A stretch of 64,000 bases of DNA from UBA10649 sp963842725 (GTDB lineage: Bacteria > Actinomycetota > Actinomycetes > S36-B12). The notes under the pieces are model-generated. The model worked only from the letters and a program-made list of their open reading frames with translations, searched no databases and was not told the DNA's origin. A program made the position numbers and the translations under genes. Below are positions 34,434 to 42,564 of this stretch, one piece after another. Within the stretch, counting starts at the first letter, position 1. The number at the start of each line of letters is the position of its first letter. The stretch spans positions 186,001 through 250,000 of the forward strand of contig CAWJHN010000004.1 in NCBI GenBank assembly GCA_963842725.1. Direction: 5' to 3'.

Positions 34434-34847
34434 TCAGGCGGTCAGGTAGGCCTCGACGACGTCGGCCGGGATGCGGATCTGGTCGATCACGAACGCGTCG
34501 GCCGCCTGCATCGCATCGACCATCGAAGCCATCCACAGGTTCTCGACGGCGATGAGGAGCGCGGCGCTGTTCAGCGGCAGGTCCTCGCTGACCTCGTCGG
34601 CGTCCTCGGGACCAAGAGCACCGGGCTGGGCGACGTCGATGCGGACGAACTCGGCACCGGTCTCGGCGTCGAGGTCGCCGATCTCCAGCGTCGTGACGAC
34701 GCCCTCGGCGTCCTTCATCACGAACGTCAGGTCCAGGATGCGGATATTGCCGTTCTCCACCTGCTCCATGATCGCTGGCGCGATCCGCCCGGTGAACTTG
34801 TTGCCGGGAAAGCCGATGATGTACACGTCGACGGGGCCGACTGCCAT
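34434..34847 (-). CDS. DUF6325-family protein
   Basis: A 137-residue soluble protein with the opening GPVDVYIIGFPGNKFTGRIAPAI typical of DUF6325 (a DUF1269-like family), followed by NGNIRILDLTFVMKDAEGVVTTLEI and a helical second half ending in the family VIDQIRIPADVVEAYL. No catalytic motif. Function unknown. ATG 34847 has AGGAGGAACC upstream. The upstream gap 34848-35027 contains a CAGGAAC/GTTCCTG inverted repeat (34953-34970) that may be an operator. Confidence 0.85.
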   Translation of the reverse strand: MAVGPVDVYIIGFPGNKFTGRIAPAIMEQVENGNIRILDLTFVMKDAEGVVTTLEIGDLDAETGAEFVRIDVAQPGALGPEDADEVSEDLPLNSAALLIAVENLWMASMVDAMQAADAFVIDQIRIPADVVEAYLTA

Positions 34848-35027
34848 GGTTCCTCCTGATTGGGATGTCGAGAGTCCTGATGGGCGGCCCTGTGCTGCGA
34901 GCGCCTGTTCTGCACATTATCAGGGCAATCGACGGGACCCGGCGGCAAGGAGCAGGAACCCGCGTTCCTGCGGAGTGCAGGACGTTGGGCCCTACGTAGC
35001 ACCGCCCGGACGGTTCATCATTCGAGG

Positions 35028-35525
35028 ATGTTCATGGTCGAGGAGGTGACGCTGCCCCTGCCCGCCGAGACCGCGCGGCAGCGGATGCTCGTCCACCTGC
35101 ACATCAACGGGCTCGAGGACGTTTCGGCCGATGCCTTCGACAGCGGCCACGAGATGCTCCTGCGCGCGGGGGTCGTCGGCCTGTCCAAGCAGGTCCTGGT
35201 GCAGGTCCTGCCCCCCTACCTGGACGTCGAGACCATGGTGGTGCCGCTGCGGTGGGTCGCCACCGGGCCGACCGGCGCCCTGTTCCCCCAGCTCGACGCG
35301 AACCTCGAGCTGACGCCCGCGACGGAGTCGGAGTCCACCCTCCAGCTCGTCGGCAGCTACCGGCCGCCCCTCGGCGAGGTGGGCGCCGGGCTCGACCGGG
35401 TCGTCCTGCACCGGGTGGCCCAGTCCACGTGCCGCTCCCTTCTTCGCGAGGTGAGGTCGGCGCTGCTCGAGCCGCTGCCGGCATACCAGGCCGAGCTCGA
35501 GCTGAACCTGCCACGCCGTCAATGA
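35028..35525 (+). CDS. Unknown 165-residue protein, possibly a START/SRPBCC-like fold
   Basis: Not firmly recognised. One domain without signal or TM helix: beta-rich N-terminal half (VEEVTLPLPAETARQRMLVHLHINGLEDVSADAF, VLVQVLPPYLDVETMVVPLRWVATGPTGALFPQLDANLELTP), then SESTLQLVGSYRPPLGEVGAGLDRVVLHRVAQSTCRSLLREV and a terminal helix. This order of strands closed by a long helix fits a lipid-binding SRPBCC/START-type fold. ATG 35034 is an alternative start. It runs toward the glutamine-synthetase-like gene, 19 bases away. Confidence 0.7.
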   Translation: MFMVEEVTLPLPAETARQRMLVHLHINGLEDVSADAFDSGHEMLLRAGVVGLSKQVLVQVLPPYLDVETMVVPLRWVATGPTGALFPQLDANLELTPATESESTLQLVGSYRPPLGEVGAGLDRVVLHRVAQSTCRSLLREVRSALLEPLPAYQAELELNLPRRQ

Positions 35526-35544
35526 CGCCCTGCAAGAATCGGGC

Positions 35545-36849
35545 ATGACAACCGCGCGCATCGGCTCCGTTCGCCTCGAGGTCCCCGACTACGACCTCGG
35601 ACTGCGCGGCAAGCTCGAGCGAGCCGACAAGGCGGCGCCCGGCAAGCGGCTGTCCTTCTGCACCATCGTCTACGGCCTGTCCCTCGTCGACGAGGTGACC
35701 GACACCCCGATCGGTTCCGCGGCCAACGGCTATCCCGACGCCTTCGCCGTCCCGGACGAGGCCACTCGGGTGTCGCTGCCGTGGCGGGAGGGGCGTGAAG
35801 CCGTCATCGCCGACATGGTGCATGACGACGGCCGGCCGGTGGCGGAGTCGCCACGCACCGTGGTCCGCCGCCTGCTCGGGGAGTTCGACGCACTCGACCT
35901 CGCGCCGGTCTTCGGCTTCGAGTACGAGGTGTACGTCACGCACGACGCCGACACCGCTCTGGGCGGGCGCCCCCTAGGCCGCACGGTGAACGGCTACAGC
36001 CTGTCGCGGCTCACGGAGGCCGAGCAGCTGATCGACCTGTTCATGACGCGCATGGAGTCCATCGGCATCCCCATCGAGATGTTCCACTCCGAGATCGGTC
36101 CCGGCTTCTTCGAGTTCGCCCTGGCACCGGCGAGCGCCCTCGAGTCGACCGACCGCGCGGCGCGGTCCCGGCAGTACTTCCGCGAGGCCTGCGCAGAGCT
36201 CGGCCTTCGGGCGACGTTCATGGCGAAGCTCTACGACAAGGAGTCCGGCTCCGGCGGCCATGTGCACCAGAGCCTTCGACGCGGTGGCGCGAACGCGTTC
36301 TCCGACGGCGCCGGCGGGCTGTCGGACGTCGGGTCGCAGTACGTCGGCGGCCTGCTGGCCACCATGGGCGACTTCAGCGCGATGTTCAACCCGTTCGTCA
36401 ACTCCTACAAGCGGCTCGACCCGAACCTGTTCGTGTCGACCCGCGCTACCTGGGGCACCGACAACCGCAACGCCGCCTGCCGCGCGATCCTCAACGTGCC
36501 GGCGGAGTCGGCGCGCGTCGAGAGCCGGCGACCCGGCGCGGACGCGAGTCCCTATCTGGTGTCCGCGGCACTTCTTGCGGGCGGGCTGCACGGGCTTCGG
36601 GGCCGGCTCGACCCCGGTCCGCCACTCCGGCCGGGAGACGATCTCGCGACCGCCGGCGGCGACCTGCCCAGCGACCTGCGCTCGGCGATCGACGCGTTCG
36701 AGCGCTCGGACGTGGCCCGGGAGTCCCTCGGCCCCGAGTTCGTGGCGAGCTTCGCCGCCACTCGGCGGGCCGAGCAGGCCGCCTTCGACGCGTGGTGGCG
36801 GGGCACGGTCACCGACTGGGAGCTCGCCCGGTATCCGGAGCACATCTAG
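35545..36849 (+). CDS. Glutamine-synthetase-family ligase (PuuA/GlnT-like)
   Basis: A 434-residue enzyme of the GS superfamily, which joins an amine to glutamate or a related acid with ATP. N-terminal beta-grasp part (about 30-115), then catalytic block FGFEYEVYV (first metal Glu), EMFHSEIGPGFFEFAL, SGSGGHVHQSL (catalytic His), NPFVNSYKRLDPN (ATP side) and SRRPGADASPYL (Arg-P loop). The INSYKR-type motif and shortness compared with GlnA I (470) favour a gamma-glutamylpolyamine or amine ligase rather than assimilatory GS. No Tyr adenylylation motif of GlnA is visible. The actual amine is unknown. Downstream is the small gene at 36929, so they may be one transcript. Confidence 0.85.
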   Translation: MTTARIGSVRLEVPDYDLGLRGKLERADKAAPGKRLSFCTIVYGLSLVDEVTDTPIGSAANGYPDAFAVPDEATRVSLPWREGREAVIADMVHDDGRPVAESPRTVVRRLLGEFDALDLAPVFGFEYEVYVTHDADTALGGRPLGRTVNGYSLSRLTEAEQLIDLFMTRMESIGIPIEMFHSEIGPGFFEFALAPASALESTDRAARSRQYFREACAELGLRATFMAKLYDKESGSGGHVHQSLRRGGANAFSDGAGGLSDVGSQYVGGLLATMGDFSAMFNPFVNSYKRLDPNLFVSTRATWGTDNRNAACRAILNVPAESARVESRRPGADASPYLVSAALLAGGLHGLRGRLDPGPPLRPGDDLATAGGDLPSDLRSAIDAFERSDVARESLGPEFVASFAATRRAEQAAFDAWWRGTVTDWELARYPEHI

Positions 36850-36928
36850 GCATCCGGGCCGGATTGTCCACGAGGGGTGCTCGTCGAGTATGTTGTGCGC
36901 CGAAACAAAATTCTCGAGGAGACCCTGA

Positions 36929-37069
36929 ATGAGCCGCGCCCTGCTTCTCCGCCTGCTGCCGACGATCGATCGCGATCGCTGGACCGCCGACCAGTGGCGT
37001 CGGCACCTGCTGTCCCGCGCCGAGTCCCAGGTCGAGCGCGACGACATCAACGCCACGTTCCGCGGCTGA
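36929..37069 (+). CDS. 46-residue basic small protein
   Basis: A small gene with a clear ribosome site GAGGAG eight bases before ATG 36929 and a run of good codons to TGA at 37067. The protein is basic, with a hydrophobic opening (ALLLRLLPTIDRDRW) and a charged helix (DQWRRHLLSRAESQVERDD). No known family. An upstream AT-rich patch (ACAAAATTC) may be its promoter -10. It sits between the GS-like gene and the converging GGDEF gene. Confidence 0.55.
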   Translation: MSRALLLRLLPTIDRDRWTADQWRRHLLSRAESQVERDDINATFRG

Positions 37070-37084
37070 CGGCCCAGCGCCGGG

Positions 37085-38803
37085 CTACGCCAGCACGACC
37101 CGATTGCGACCCTCGGCCTTCGCCCGGTACAGCGCGGCGTCCGCCGCGTGCAGGCACTCCCCGGGATCGGGGCAGTCGTGGCCGAGAGTGAGCCCGATGC
37201 TCAGGGTCACGTACTCGTCGTCTCCATCGACATTGATGGGCCGGGCCACCGACTCCCGGATCTTCTCCGCAACTCCGACCGCCTGACTCGGGGTGGCGAT
37301 CCCCTGCAGGATCACGACGAACTCGTCGCCACCCAGGCGGGCGACGAGGTCCTCGGAACGGATCGCGGCGGAGATGCGGTCCGCGACCGTACGCAGGACG
37401 AGATCCCCGGCCGCATGCCCCCTTCGGTCGTTGACCGGCTTGAACCGGTCGACGTCGCAGAACAGGATCGCGCGCTGGCGCCCACCCGGGGTCTGCTGCG
37501 CCGCCAGCTCGTCGATGTGCTCCATCAGCTGCGTCCGATTCGGCAGCCCGGGGTCGCGGCGGGCCCGGTCCCGCTCCCGCTGGCGCGCGTCGTAGCGGTC
37601 CGTCACATCACGCCAGGTGAGGCTGATCCCGTCGCCCACCCGGACCGCGCGATTGTCGAAGCGACGCATCGCTCCACCGGCTCGGCGGTCCGGAAAGGCG
37701 GCGTCGTCGAGTGCCAGCGGCTCTCCGGTCCGGACCACTCCCGCATACGTGTCGAGCAGGCCGTTCGGCCCGTGCTCCGGGAACAGGTCGAGCAGCCTGC
37801 GGCCCACCAGTTCAGGGTGGGGCAGGCCGTTGGCCCGACAGGCCGCGGCGTTCGCGTCCTGGAACTCGAAGTCGACGATGCCGCCGTCCTCGTCGCGCAC
37901 CGCGCCGAGCAGGACCCACGGATCGATCAGGGTGTCGAGGGTCGCACGCAGCAGCTGGCGGGACTGCTGCAGCTCGAGACGCGACGTGACCTGAGCCTCG
38001 ATGTCGCGCAGCGACGTCAGGCCGCCGCCCTGCGCACCGGCATCGTCCACGAGGACCCGCGCCCGGACACTCATCCAGCGCCAGCCACCGGCGGCAACGG
38101 CATAGCGCAGTTCCGTCGATTCGGGGTGCTGCGATCCTGCCGAGAGCGCGGGGAGCCGCAGGTCCCTTGCCGGCCCGGCGTCCTCGGGGTTGATGAACCC
38201 GACCATCGGTGCCCCCACCACCTGGGTCGGTGTCCACCCGAGGACCGTCTCGACGGACGGCGAGATCCATGTGCATATGCCCAGAGCGTTCGTGCGGTAG
38301 ACCACGTCGGATGAGTTCTCGGCGAGGAGGCGGTAGTCCTCGTGGGCGGCGGCCAGTTCCTCCTCGGCGCTCACCCGGGCCGAGACGTCGATGATCTGCG
38401 CGACGAAGTGCCGGAACTCCCCGTCGGCAGCGCGAACCGCACTGACCGAGAGGTCACCGGACCGGACGCTCCCATCAGCGTGCAGGTAGCGCTTCGTGAG
38501 CCGGTAGCGGTCGATGTCGCCGTCGAGGACCTGCTGGACCAGGGCCAGGTCGCCCTCGAGGTCGTCCGGATGCGTCAACTCCTGCCAGGTTCGCCGCATG
38601 AGGGTCGCCGCGTCGAGGCCGAAGAAGGCGCACAACGCCGGATTGACGACGAGGAACGCGCCGTCCGGCGATGCGACGCACATGCCGATCGCCGCGTCCC
38701 ACAGGGCCGCGTCGAGGACGTCGTCGCGTGCCCGTTCCCCGGCGGACCGGGCCGGGTCGGCCGCCGCCCGCACCCCGGGGGATGCGGGTCGCCCATCAAC
38801 CAC
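37085..38803 (-). CDS. Three-PAS GGDEF diguanylate cyclase
   Basis: A 572-residue soluble c-di-GMP synthase. Three PAS units are seen at about 33-145 (AAIGMCVASPDGAFLVVNPALCAFFG), 155-275 (NSSDVVYRTNALGICTWISPSVETVLGW) and 290-405 (VDFEFQDANAAACRANGLPHPELVGR). The GGDEF domain (415-570) has DPGLPNRTQLMEHI, FCDVDRFKPVNDRRGH and LGGDEF, with an I-site R-S-E-D before it. It lacks EAL. GTG 38803 is the chosen start. Signals sensed by PAS domains are not inferable; at least one more cyclase (31885) lies in the window and no phosphodiesterase is seen. Confidence 0.92.
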   Translation of the reverse strand: MVDGRPASPGVRAAADPARSAGERARDDVLDAALWDAAIGMCVASPDGAFLVVNPALCAFFGLDAATLMRRTWQELTHPDDLEGDLALVQQVLDGDIDRYRLTKRYLHADGSVRSGDLSVSAVRAADGEFRHFVAQIIDVSARVSAEEELAAAHEDYRLLAENSSDVVYRTNALGICTWISPSVETVLGWTPTQVVGAPMVGFINPEDAGPARDLRLPALSAGSQHPESTELRYAVAAGGWRWMSVRARVLVDDAGAQGGGLTSLRDIEAQVTSRLELQQSRQLLRATLDTLIDPWVLLGAVRDEDGGIVDFEFQDANAAACRANGLPHPELVGRRLLDLFPEHGPNGLLDTYAGVVRTGEPLALDDAAFPDRRAGGAMRRFDNRAVRVGDGISLTWRDVTDRYDARQRERDRARRDPGLPNRTQLMEHIDELAAQQTPGGRQRAILFCDVDRFKPVNDRRGHAAGDLVLRTVADRISAAIRSEDLVARLGGDEFVVILQGIATPSQAVGVAEKIRESVARPINVDGDDEYVTLSIGLTLGHDCPDPGECLHAADAALYRAKAEGRNRVVLA

Positions 38804-38909
38804 GTTCGCCTCCGCGCCGGCCGCTCGGCCCGAGACATCCGCGGGAGGTGGTGGCCGCCATCATTATGGGCACCCGGGCACCGGGAAGCCGGGCTGAGCC
38901 CGGCAGCGG

Positions 38910-40241
38910 CTATCGCCAGCATCCCGTGATCGTCGCGGCGAGGCCGTCGACCGCGCGCCGCGTGGACAGCGGGGTGTACCGCATGGGGCGGTCGTTGACC
39001 AGGATCGAGAAGACCCGCCTGCCGCCGGAAACGGTCCTCGCGATGCCCGACAGCGCGATGGTGTCGAACAGCGTTCCGGTCTTCGCCTGCACGTCGCCGC
39101 GGGCGCACTGCGATGGGTAGGTGCTGTACCTCCCGTACCGCTGCGTCAGCGTGCCGGTGCGCCCCGCCACGGGCATCGCCTTGCGAGCGAAGATCGCCGT
39201 GAACCGCTCGGGCTGGGTGATGCGGACGATCCGCAGGACGGTGGCGAGGAAGCGCGGCGTCAGGCGATCCTTGCGCGACAGTCCGCTGCCGTCGTAGATC
39301 AACTGGCCCGCCAGGTCCGCGCCGAGGGCGGTGAGCGCCCGCTCCGATGCGCGCCGCGCCCCGGTCCACGTGGGTCGGTCCCCCGAGGCGACGGCGACGT
39401 GGCGGAACAGCACCTCGGCGACGTTGCTCTCGGACTCGCGGAGCATCACGGCCACCGAGTTCGCCAGGGTGTGCCCCCTCGCCCTGACCAGCACGCGGGC
39501 ATCCGGCGTGGCGGACTGGCGGCCGCCGACCCGCGCGGGCACGCCGTGGGCACGAAGCGCCGACGCGAACACCTCGGCAGCCCGGCGGCTCGGGTTGCCC
39601 CCATAGTCGCCGCGGCGTGCCAGCGCCTGCACCGGAGCGATCGCGTAGGACGGATAGTGCGCGGTCCAGCCCGGTCCTCGTCGGTTGGGTGCGAAGAGAC
39701 TGCCGTCGACGTGGACCACGACCCGGGGCGTCCCCCTGATCCGCCCGGCGGTCCGGCGCGCAAGGGACTGGAGGTCACCGGTCGTCAGCAGGGGATCGCC
39801 AGCGCCCTGCAGGATGATGCTGCCCGGCGTGCGCCCGCGCAGGACAGTCGTCGCGAAGCGCCGGCCCGGTCGCATCGTCGCGAGCGCCGAGACGGCGGTG
39901 ATGACCTTCATGTTCGACGCCGTGTGCATCGGCCGATCGGGCTCGTGCGCGGAGACGACCGCGCCGGTCGGTCCGTCGAGCACGATCATGGCGACGTCGT
40001 CCCCGAGGCGCGGATCGTGGAGGCGTCGCTCGAGCAGCCGGTCGACCCGCGGCCGTGGCGACCCCTGCAGCGCAGGCGAAGGCGAGTCCGGCAGCAGGTC
40101 GACCGGTGCCGGGTCGACCGGTGCCGGGTCGTCGGCCACCACGCCAGCCGGCCGTGCCCAGGCGGCCGGCGACCCGCCGATGCCCGAGAGGAGCAGCGTC
40201 GCGACTACTGCACTGCCCGCGATGCGCGCGAATCGCGTCAT
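38910..40241 (-). CDS. dacB: D-alanyl-D-alanine carboxypeptidase/endopeptidase (PBP4-type, S13)
   Basis: A 443-residue exported class C penicillin-binding protein that trims peptidoglycan. A signal peptide (1-29) ends in AWARP. Motif 1 is SNMK (Ser109, Lys112), and the KTG motif is QAKTGTL. Motif 2, normally SxN, reads RESESNVAE: aligned on the following AE it is S-E-S with Asn one place on. This is odd but may be tolerated or an alignment effect. Inserted domains typical of PBP4 lie between motifs 1 and 2. ATG 40241 opens a normal secreted protein. It is followed upstream by a VOC gene, and downstream (minus strand) by the GGDEF gene 106 bases away. Confidence 0.92.
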   Translation of the reverse strand: MTRFARIAGSAVVATLLLSGIGGSPAAWARPAGVVADDPAPVDPAPVDLLPDSPSPALQGSPRPRVDRLLERRLHDPRLGDDVAMIVLDGPTGAVVSAHEPDRPMHTASNMKVITAVSALATMRPGRRFATTVLRGRTPGSIILQGAGDPLLTTGDLQSLARRTAGRIRGTPRVVVHVDGSLFAPNRRGPGWTAHYPSYAIAPVQALARRGDYGGNPSRRAAEVFASALRAHGVPARVGGRQSATPDARVLVRARGHTLANSVAVMLRESESNVAEVLFRHVAVASGDRPTWTGARRASERALTALGADLAGQLIYDGSGLSRKDRLTPRFLATVLRIVRITQPERFTAIFARKAMPVAGRTGTLTQRYGRYSTYPSQCARGDVQAKTGTLFDTIALSGIARTVSGGRRVFSILVNDRPMRYTPLSTRRAVDGLAATITGCWR

Positions 40242-40265
40242 GGCGACCGGAGGCTGGCGGTCATG

Positions 40266-40670
40266 TCAGGATCCGATGTGGGCCGGGTCCATCCAGATGA
40301 CCTCCCACAGGTGGCCGTCGAGGTCCTGGAACCCCCACCCGTACATGAAGCCCTGATCCTCCGGGTTCTTGTGGATGACGGCCCCTTGAAGCACCGCCGT
40401 GTTGACCATCTCGTCGACCGCCTCGCGACTGTCGACCGACACGCCCATCAGGACCTCCGTGGCTGCGTGGGCGTTCGAGATCGGCCGGGGCGTGAATCCG
40501 CTGAAGAACGGCTCGGTGAGCAGCATCACGAAGGCCTGGTCGTTGACGATCATGCACGTCGCGTTCTCGTCCGTGAACTGCGGGTTGAACGTGAAGCCCA
40601 GGCCGCCGAAGAAGGCGATGGAGCGGTCGAGGTCCCTGACCGGAAGGTTGACGAACACGAGGGAGGCCAT
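40266..40670 (-). CDS. VOC/glyoxalase-fold protein
   Basis: A 134-residue VOC superfamily protein. It has two paired beta-alpha-beta-beta-beta modules: VFVNLPVRDLDRSIAFFGGLGFTFNPQFTDENATCMIVNDQAFVMLL and EVLMGVSVDSREAVDEMVNTAVLQGAV...QGFMYGWGFQDLDGHLWEVIWMD. The ending G-h-L-W-E-V is the usual metal-Glu strand. Putative functions range from glyoxalase to antibiotic or lactoylglutathione handling; this one cannot be placed. ATG 40670 is preferred over one at 40682. It is encoded 25 bases upstream of dacB. Confidence 0.88.
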   Translation of the reverse strand: MASLVFVNLPVRDLDRSIAFFGGLGFTFNPQFTDENATCMIVNDQAFVMLLTEPFFSGFTPRPISNAHAATEVLMGVSVDSREAVDEMVNTAVLQGAVIHKNPEDQGFMYGWGFQDLDGHLWEVIWMDPAHIGS

Positions 40671-40810
40671 CCATCGATCCAAGCACAGCGCCGGACTCCC
40701 TCGGCCCCTTTCTGCGATGCTGATGGCGTCGCACGCCCGAGTTGCCCGACGACCGTTCAGGGGGTCACCGTGGCCGATCCCACACCCGTACCGGCGGCAC
40801 CTATGTCCTG

Positions 40811-40924
40811 ATGCCGACCGCATACGTGCACGTCAACGAGGATTGCTCGTACAGCGGGATCCCCTACGCCGAGGCCACGTCGGTCGGCCCGAGCGGCATC
40901 GCGCCGGAGATAGGCACCACCTGA
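40811..40924 (+). CDS. Possible 37-residue small protein; rest of 40671-41032 non-coding
   Basis: The stretch 40671-41032 holds no long gene. A short open frame from ATG 40811 encodes AYVHVNEDCSYSGIPYAEATSVGP and ends at 40924. Its codon choices look plausible but there is no clear ribosome site, and a TGA of another short frame abuts it (TGATG). It may be a small peptide gene or chance. A ribosome site AGGAGG at about 41020 belongs to the next gene. Confidence 0.25.
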   Translation: MPTAYVHVNEDCSYSGIPYAEATSVGPSGIAPEIGTT

Positions 40925-41032
40925 CGAAGCGGTCGGATCGACGAGATACCCGGTCGTGCCCGGCCTAGACTGCCCATCGTCGCCGATCACGGCAGCGTCC
41001 GCCGCACGACCCGACCAGCTCAGGAGGCACCC

Positions 41033-41290
41033 ATGCCCGACGACGACATCGAGATCGGCGAGGAGGTCGACGTCGAGATGGTCAATGACGCCAACGGCGC
41101 GGTGATCGGCGCGGTGGTGGACGACGTCGTCGTCGCCACGGGACCCGACGGCTCCATCGTCGACGAGACCATCGACGTGCTCGACAGCGAGGGCAACCTC
41201 CTGATGGAGGACGAGATCGTCAGCGTCTACGACGCCGACGCGAATCTCGTGGCCCAGGAGGAGACCGTCGCCATCGCTCTCGACGAGTAG
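41033..41290 (+). CDS. Very acidic 85-residue protein of unknown function
   Basis: ATG 41033 is preceded by AGGAGG. The protein is strongly acidic, with repeated short strands (VEMVNDANGAVIGAVVDDVVVATGPDGSIVDE, VLDSEGNLLMEDEIVSVYDADANLV) that suggest a small beta fold. No signal, TM or known motif. Near-repeat units DANG/DSEG/DADAN may bind calcium or be spacing loops. It converges on the PucR gene, 8 bases away. Recognised family: none. Confidence 0.65.
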   Translation: MPDDDIEIGEEVDVEMVNDANGAVIGAVVDDVVVATGPDGSIVDETIDVLDSEGNLLMEDEIVSVYDADANLVAQEETVAIALDE

Positions 41291-41298
41291 GCGCCCGC

Positions 41299-42408
41299 TC
41301 AACCGCCACGACGGCCGGCGTCCTGGTGGCGTCGTGCCTCGAGGGCGATGGCAAGGTCAACCTGGTCCCGGAACAGCAGCGGGTTCTTCCCGGTCAGCTC
41401 GTTCACGCGCATGAGCCGGTGCCGCAGGGAATTCGGGTGCAGGTGCAGGGTGCGAGCCGCGGCCTGCACCGATCCGTCGTGCTCGAGGAAGCTCCTCAGC
41501 GACTCGAGCAGCCGGCTGCCGCTGGTTCGGTCGTGCGCCTCGATGGGCTCGATGAGCTCCGTCAGCAGGGGGGTCAGTGCCTCGGCCGGCAGGCTCCGGA
41601 CGAGCAGCGCGAGGTTCGACTCGTCGCCGGATCTCCGCCGCACCGCATCGCGCTCCGACTCCGACCCATGGGCTATCGACCAGTCGTGGAGGGTCTCCGC
41701 GAGCCTCGGGACGATGTCGGCGAGGACGAAGGCGCGAGACAGCACGTAGGGGCTCCCGAGCGCTGCCGAGGCCGACGCCGGTGAGCGCACCTCGGACGTG
41801 ATCAGGATCGAGACGCCGTCGACGTCCCCGATCAGGTGGGGCCGATCGGCGAACCAGCGCTCGAGGTCCGCAGCGCGGTCCTGCGGCCAGGCGGAGGCCA
41901 CGAGGTGGTCGCTCGACAGCTGAGCTGCCCGCACGTCCTCAAGCAGCAGGTCCGGGGCCGCTCCGCGACGCGACACGGCGTCGAGCAGCCGGCCGACCGT
42001 CGCGCGATTCGAGCGGTCCGCCGCCATCCGGACGCGGAAGTCCGCGAGCAGCTCGGTGATCTGGATGAACGGCGTCGTCGGTGGGATCAGCAGGAGGGGC
42101 AGTCCGGTCGACGCGCAGGCCTCGCGCAGTGCGTCCGGTGGGGCCGCATGGACGTCACCGACCCCGAGTCCGAGTGCCGCTGCACCGCACTCCGCCAGGA
42201 CCTCGACGAAGGCGATGCACCGCTCAGGTCCAGTGAGGCCGGAGCCGACCGTCAGCACCACCTCGCCGCCGCGCAGGTACGGTCGCGGGTCGAGGAGCTC
42301 GGTCGAGTGCGCCCACCTGACCGGCGTGTCGATACCCGCGCCGAGCACGGCGACGTCGATTCCCAGCGCGGGATCCTCGACCAGGTCGCGAACGGTAAGC
42401 CCCACCAC
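41299..42408 (-). CDS. PucR-family transcriptional regulator
   Basis: A 369-residue regulator. The N-terminal PucR domain (residues 5-120: VRDLVEDPALGIDVAVLGAGIDTPVRWAHSTELLDPRPYLRGGEVVLTVG) is followed by a GGDEF-like degenerate middle and a C-terminal HTH_30 domain (SLRSFLEHDGSVQAAARTLHLHPNSLRHRLMRVNELTG). PucR-type activators control purine, gamma-aminobutyrate, polyamine or ureide catabolism in firmicutes and actinobacteria. It diverges from the permease operon at 42565 and is its likely controller. Start is GTG 42408. The intervening 42409-42564 holds the promoters of both; no clear palindrome was found. Confidence 0.9.
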   Translation of the reverse strand: MVGLTVRDLVEDPALGIDVAVLGAGIDTPVRWAHSTELLDPRPYLRGGEVVLTVGSGLTGPERCIAFVEVLAECGAAALGLGVGDVHAAPPDALREACASTGLPLLLIPPTTPFIQITELLADFRVRMAADRSNRATVGRLLDAVSRRGAAPDLLLEDVRAAQLSSDHLVASAWPQDRAADLERWFADRPHLIGDVDGVSILITSEVRSPASASAALGSPYVLSRAFVLADIVPRLAETLHDWSIAHGSESERDAVRRRSGDESNLALLVRSLPAEALTPLLTELIEPIEAHDRTSGSRLLESLRSFLEHDGSVQAAARTLHLHPNSLRHRLMRVNELTGKNPLLFRDQVDLAIALEARRHQDAGRRGG

Positions 42409-42564
42409 GATGGCAGGCTACGCCCGCCATTGTGGGTCTGTACAAGGCAGCGCCGATCGCGGGAGATTCATCCAAACCTGATGGCAGACCATCGACGCAT
42501 CGCGACGGTAGCGGGATCATCGCAGCCAGCGATCGGATGGTCGTCGTGGATCGAGGAGGTTCCG

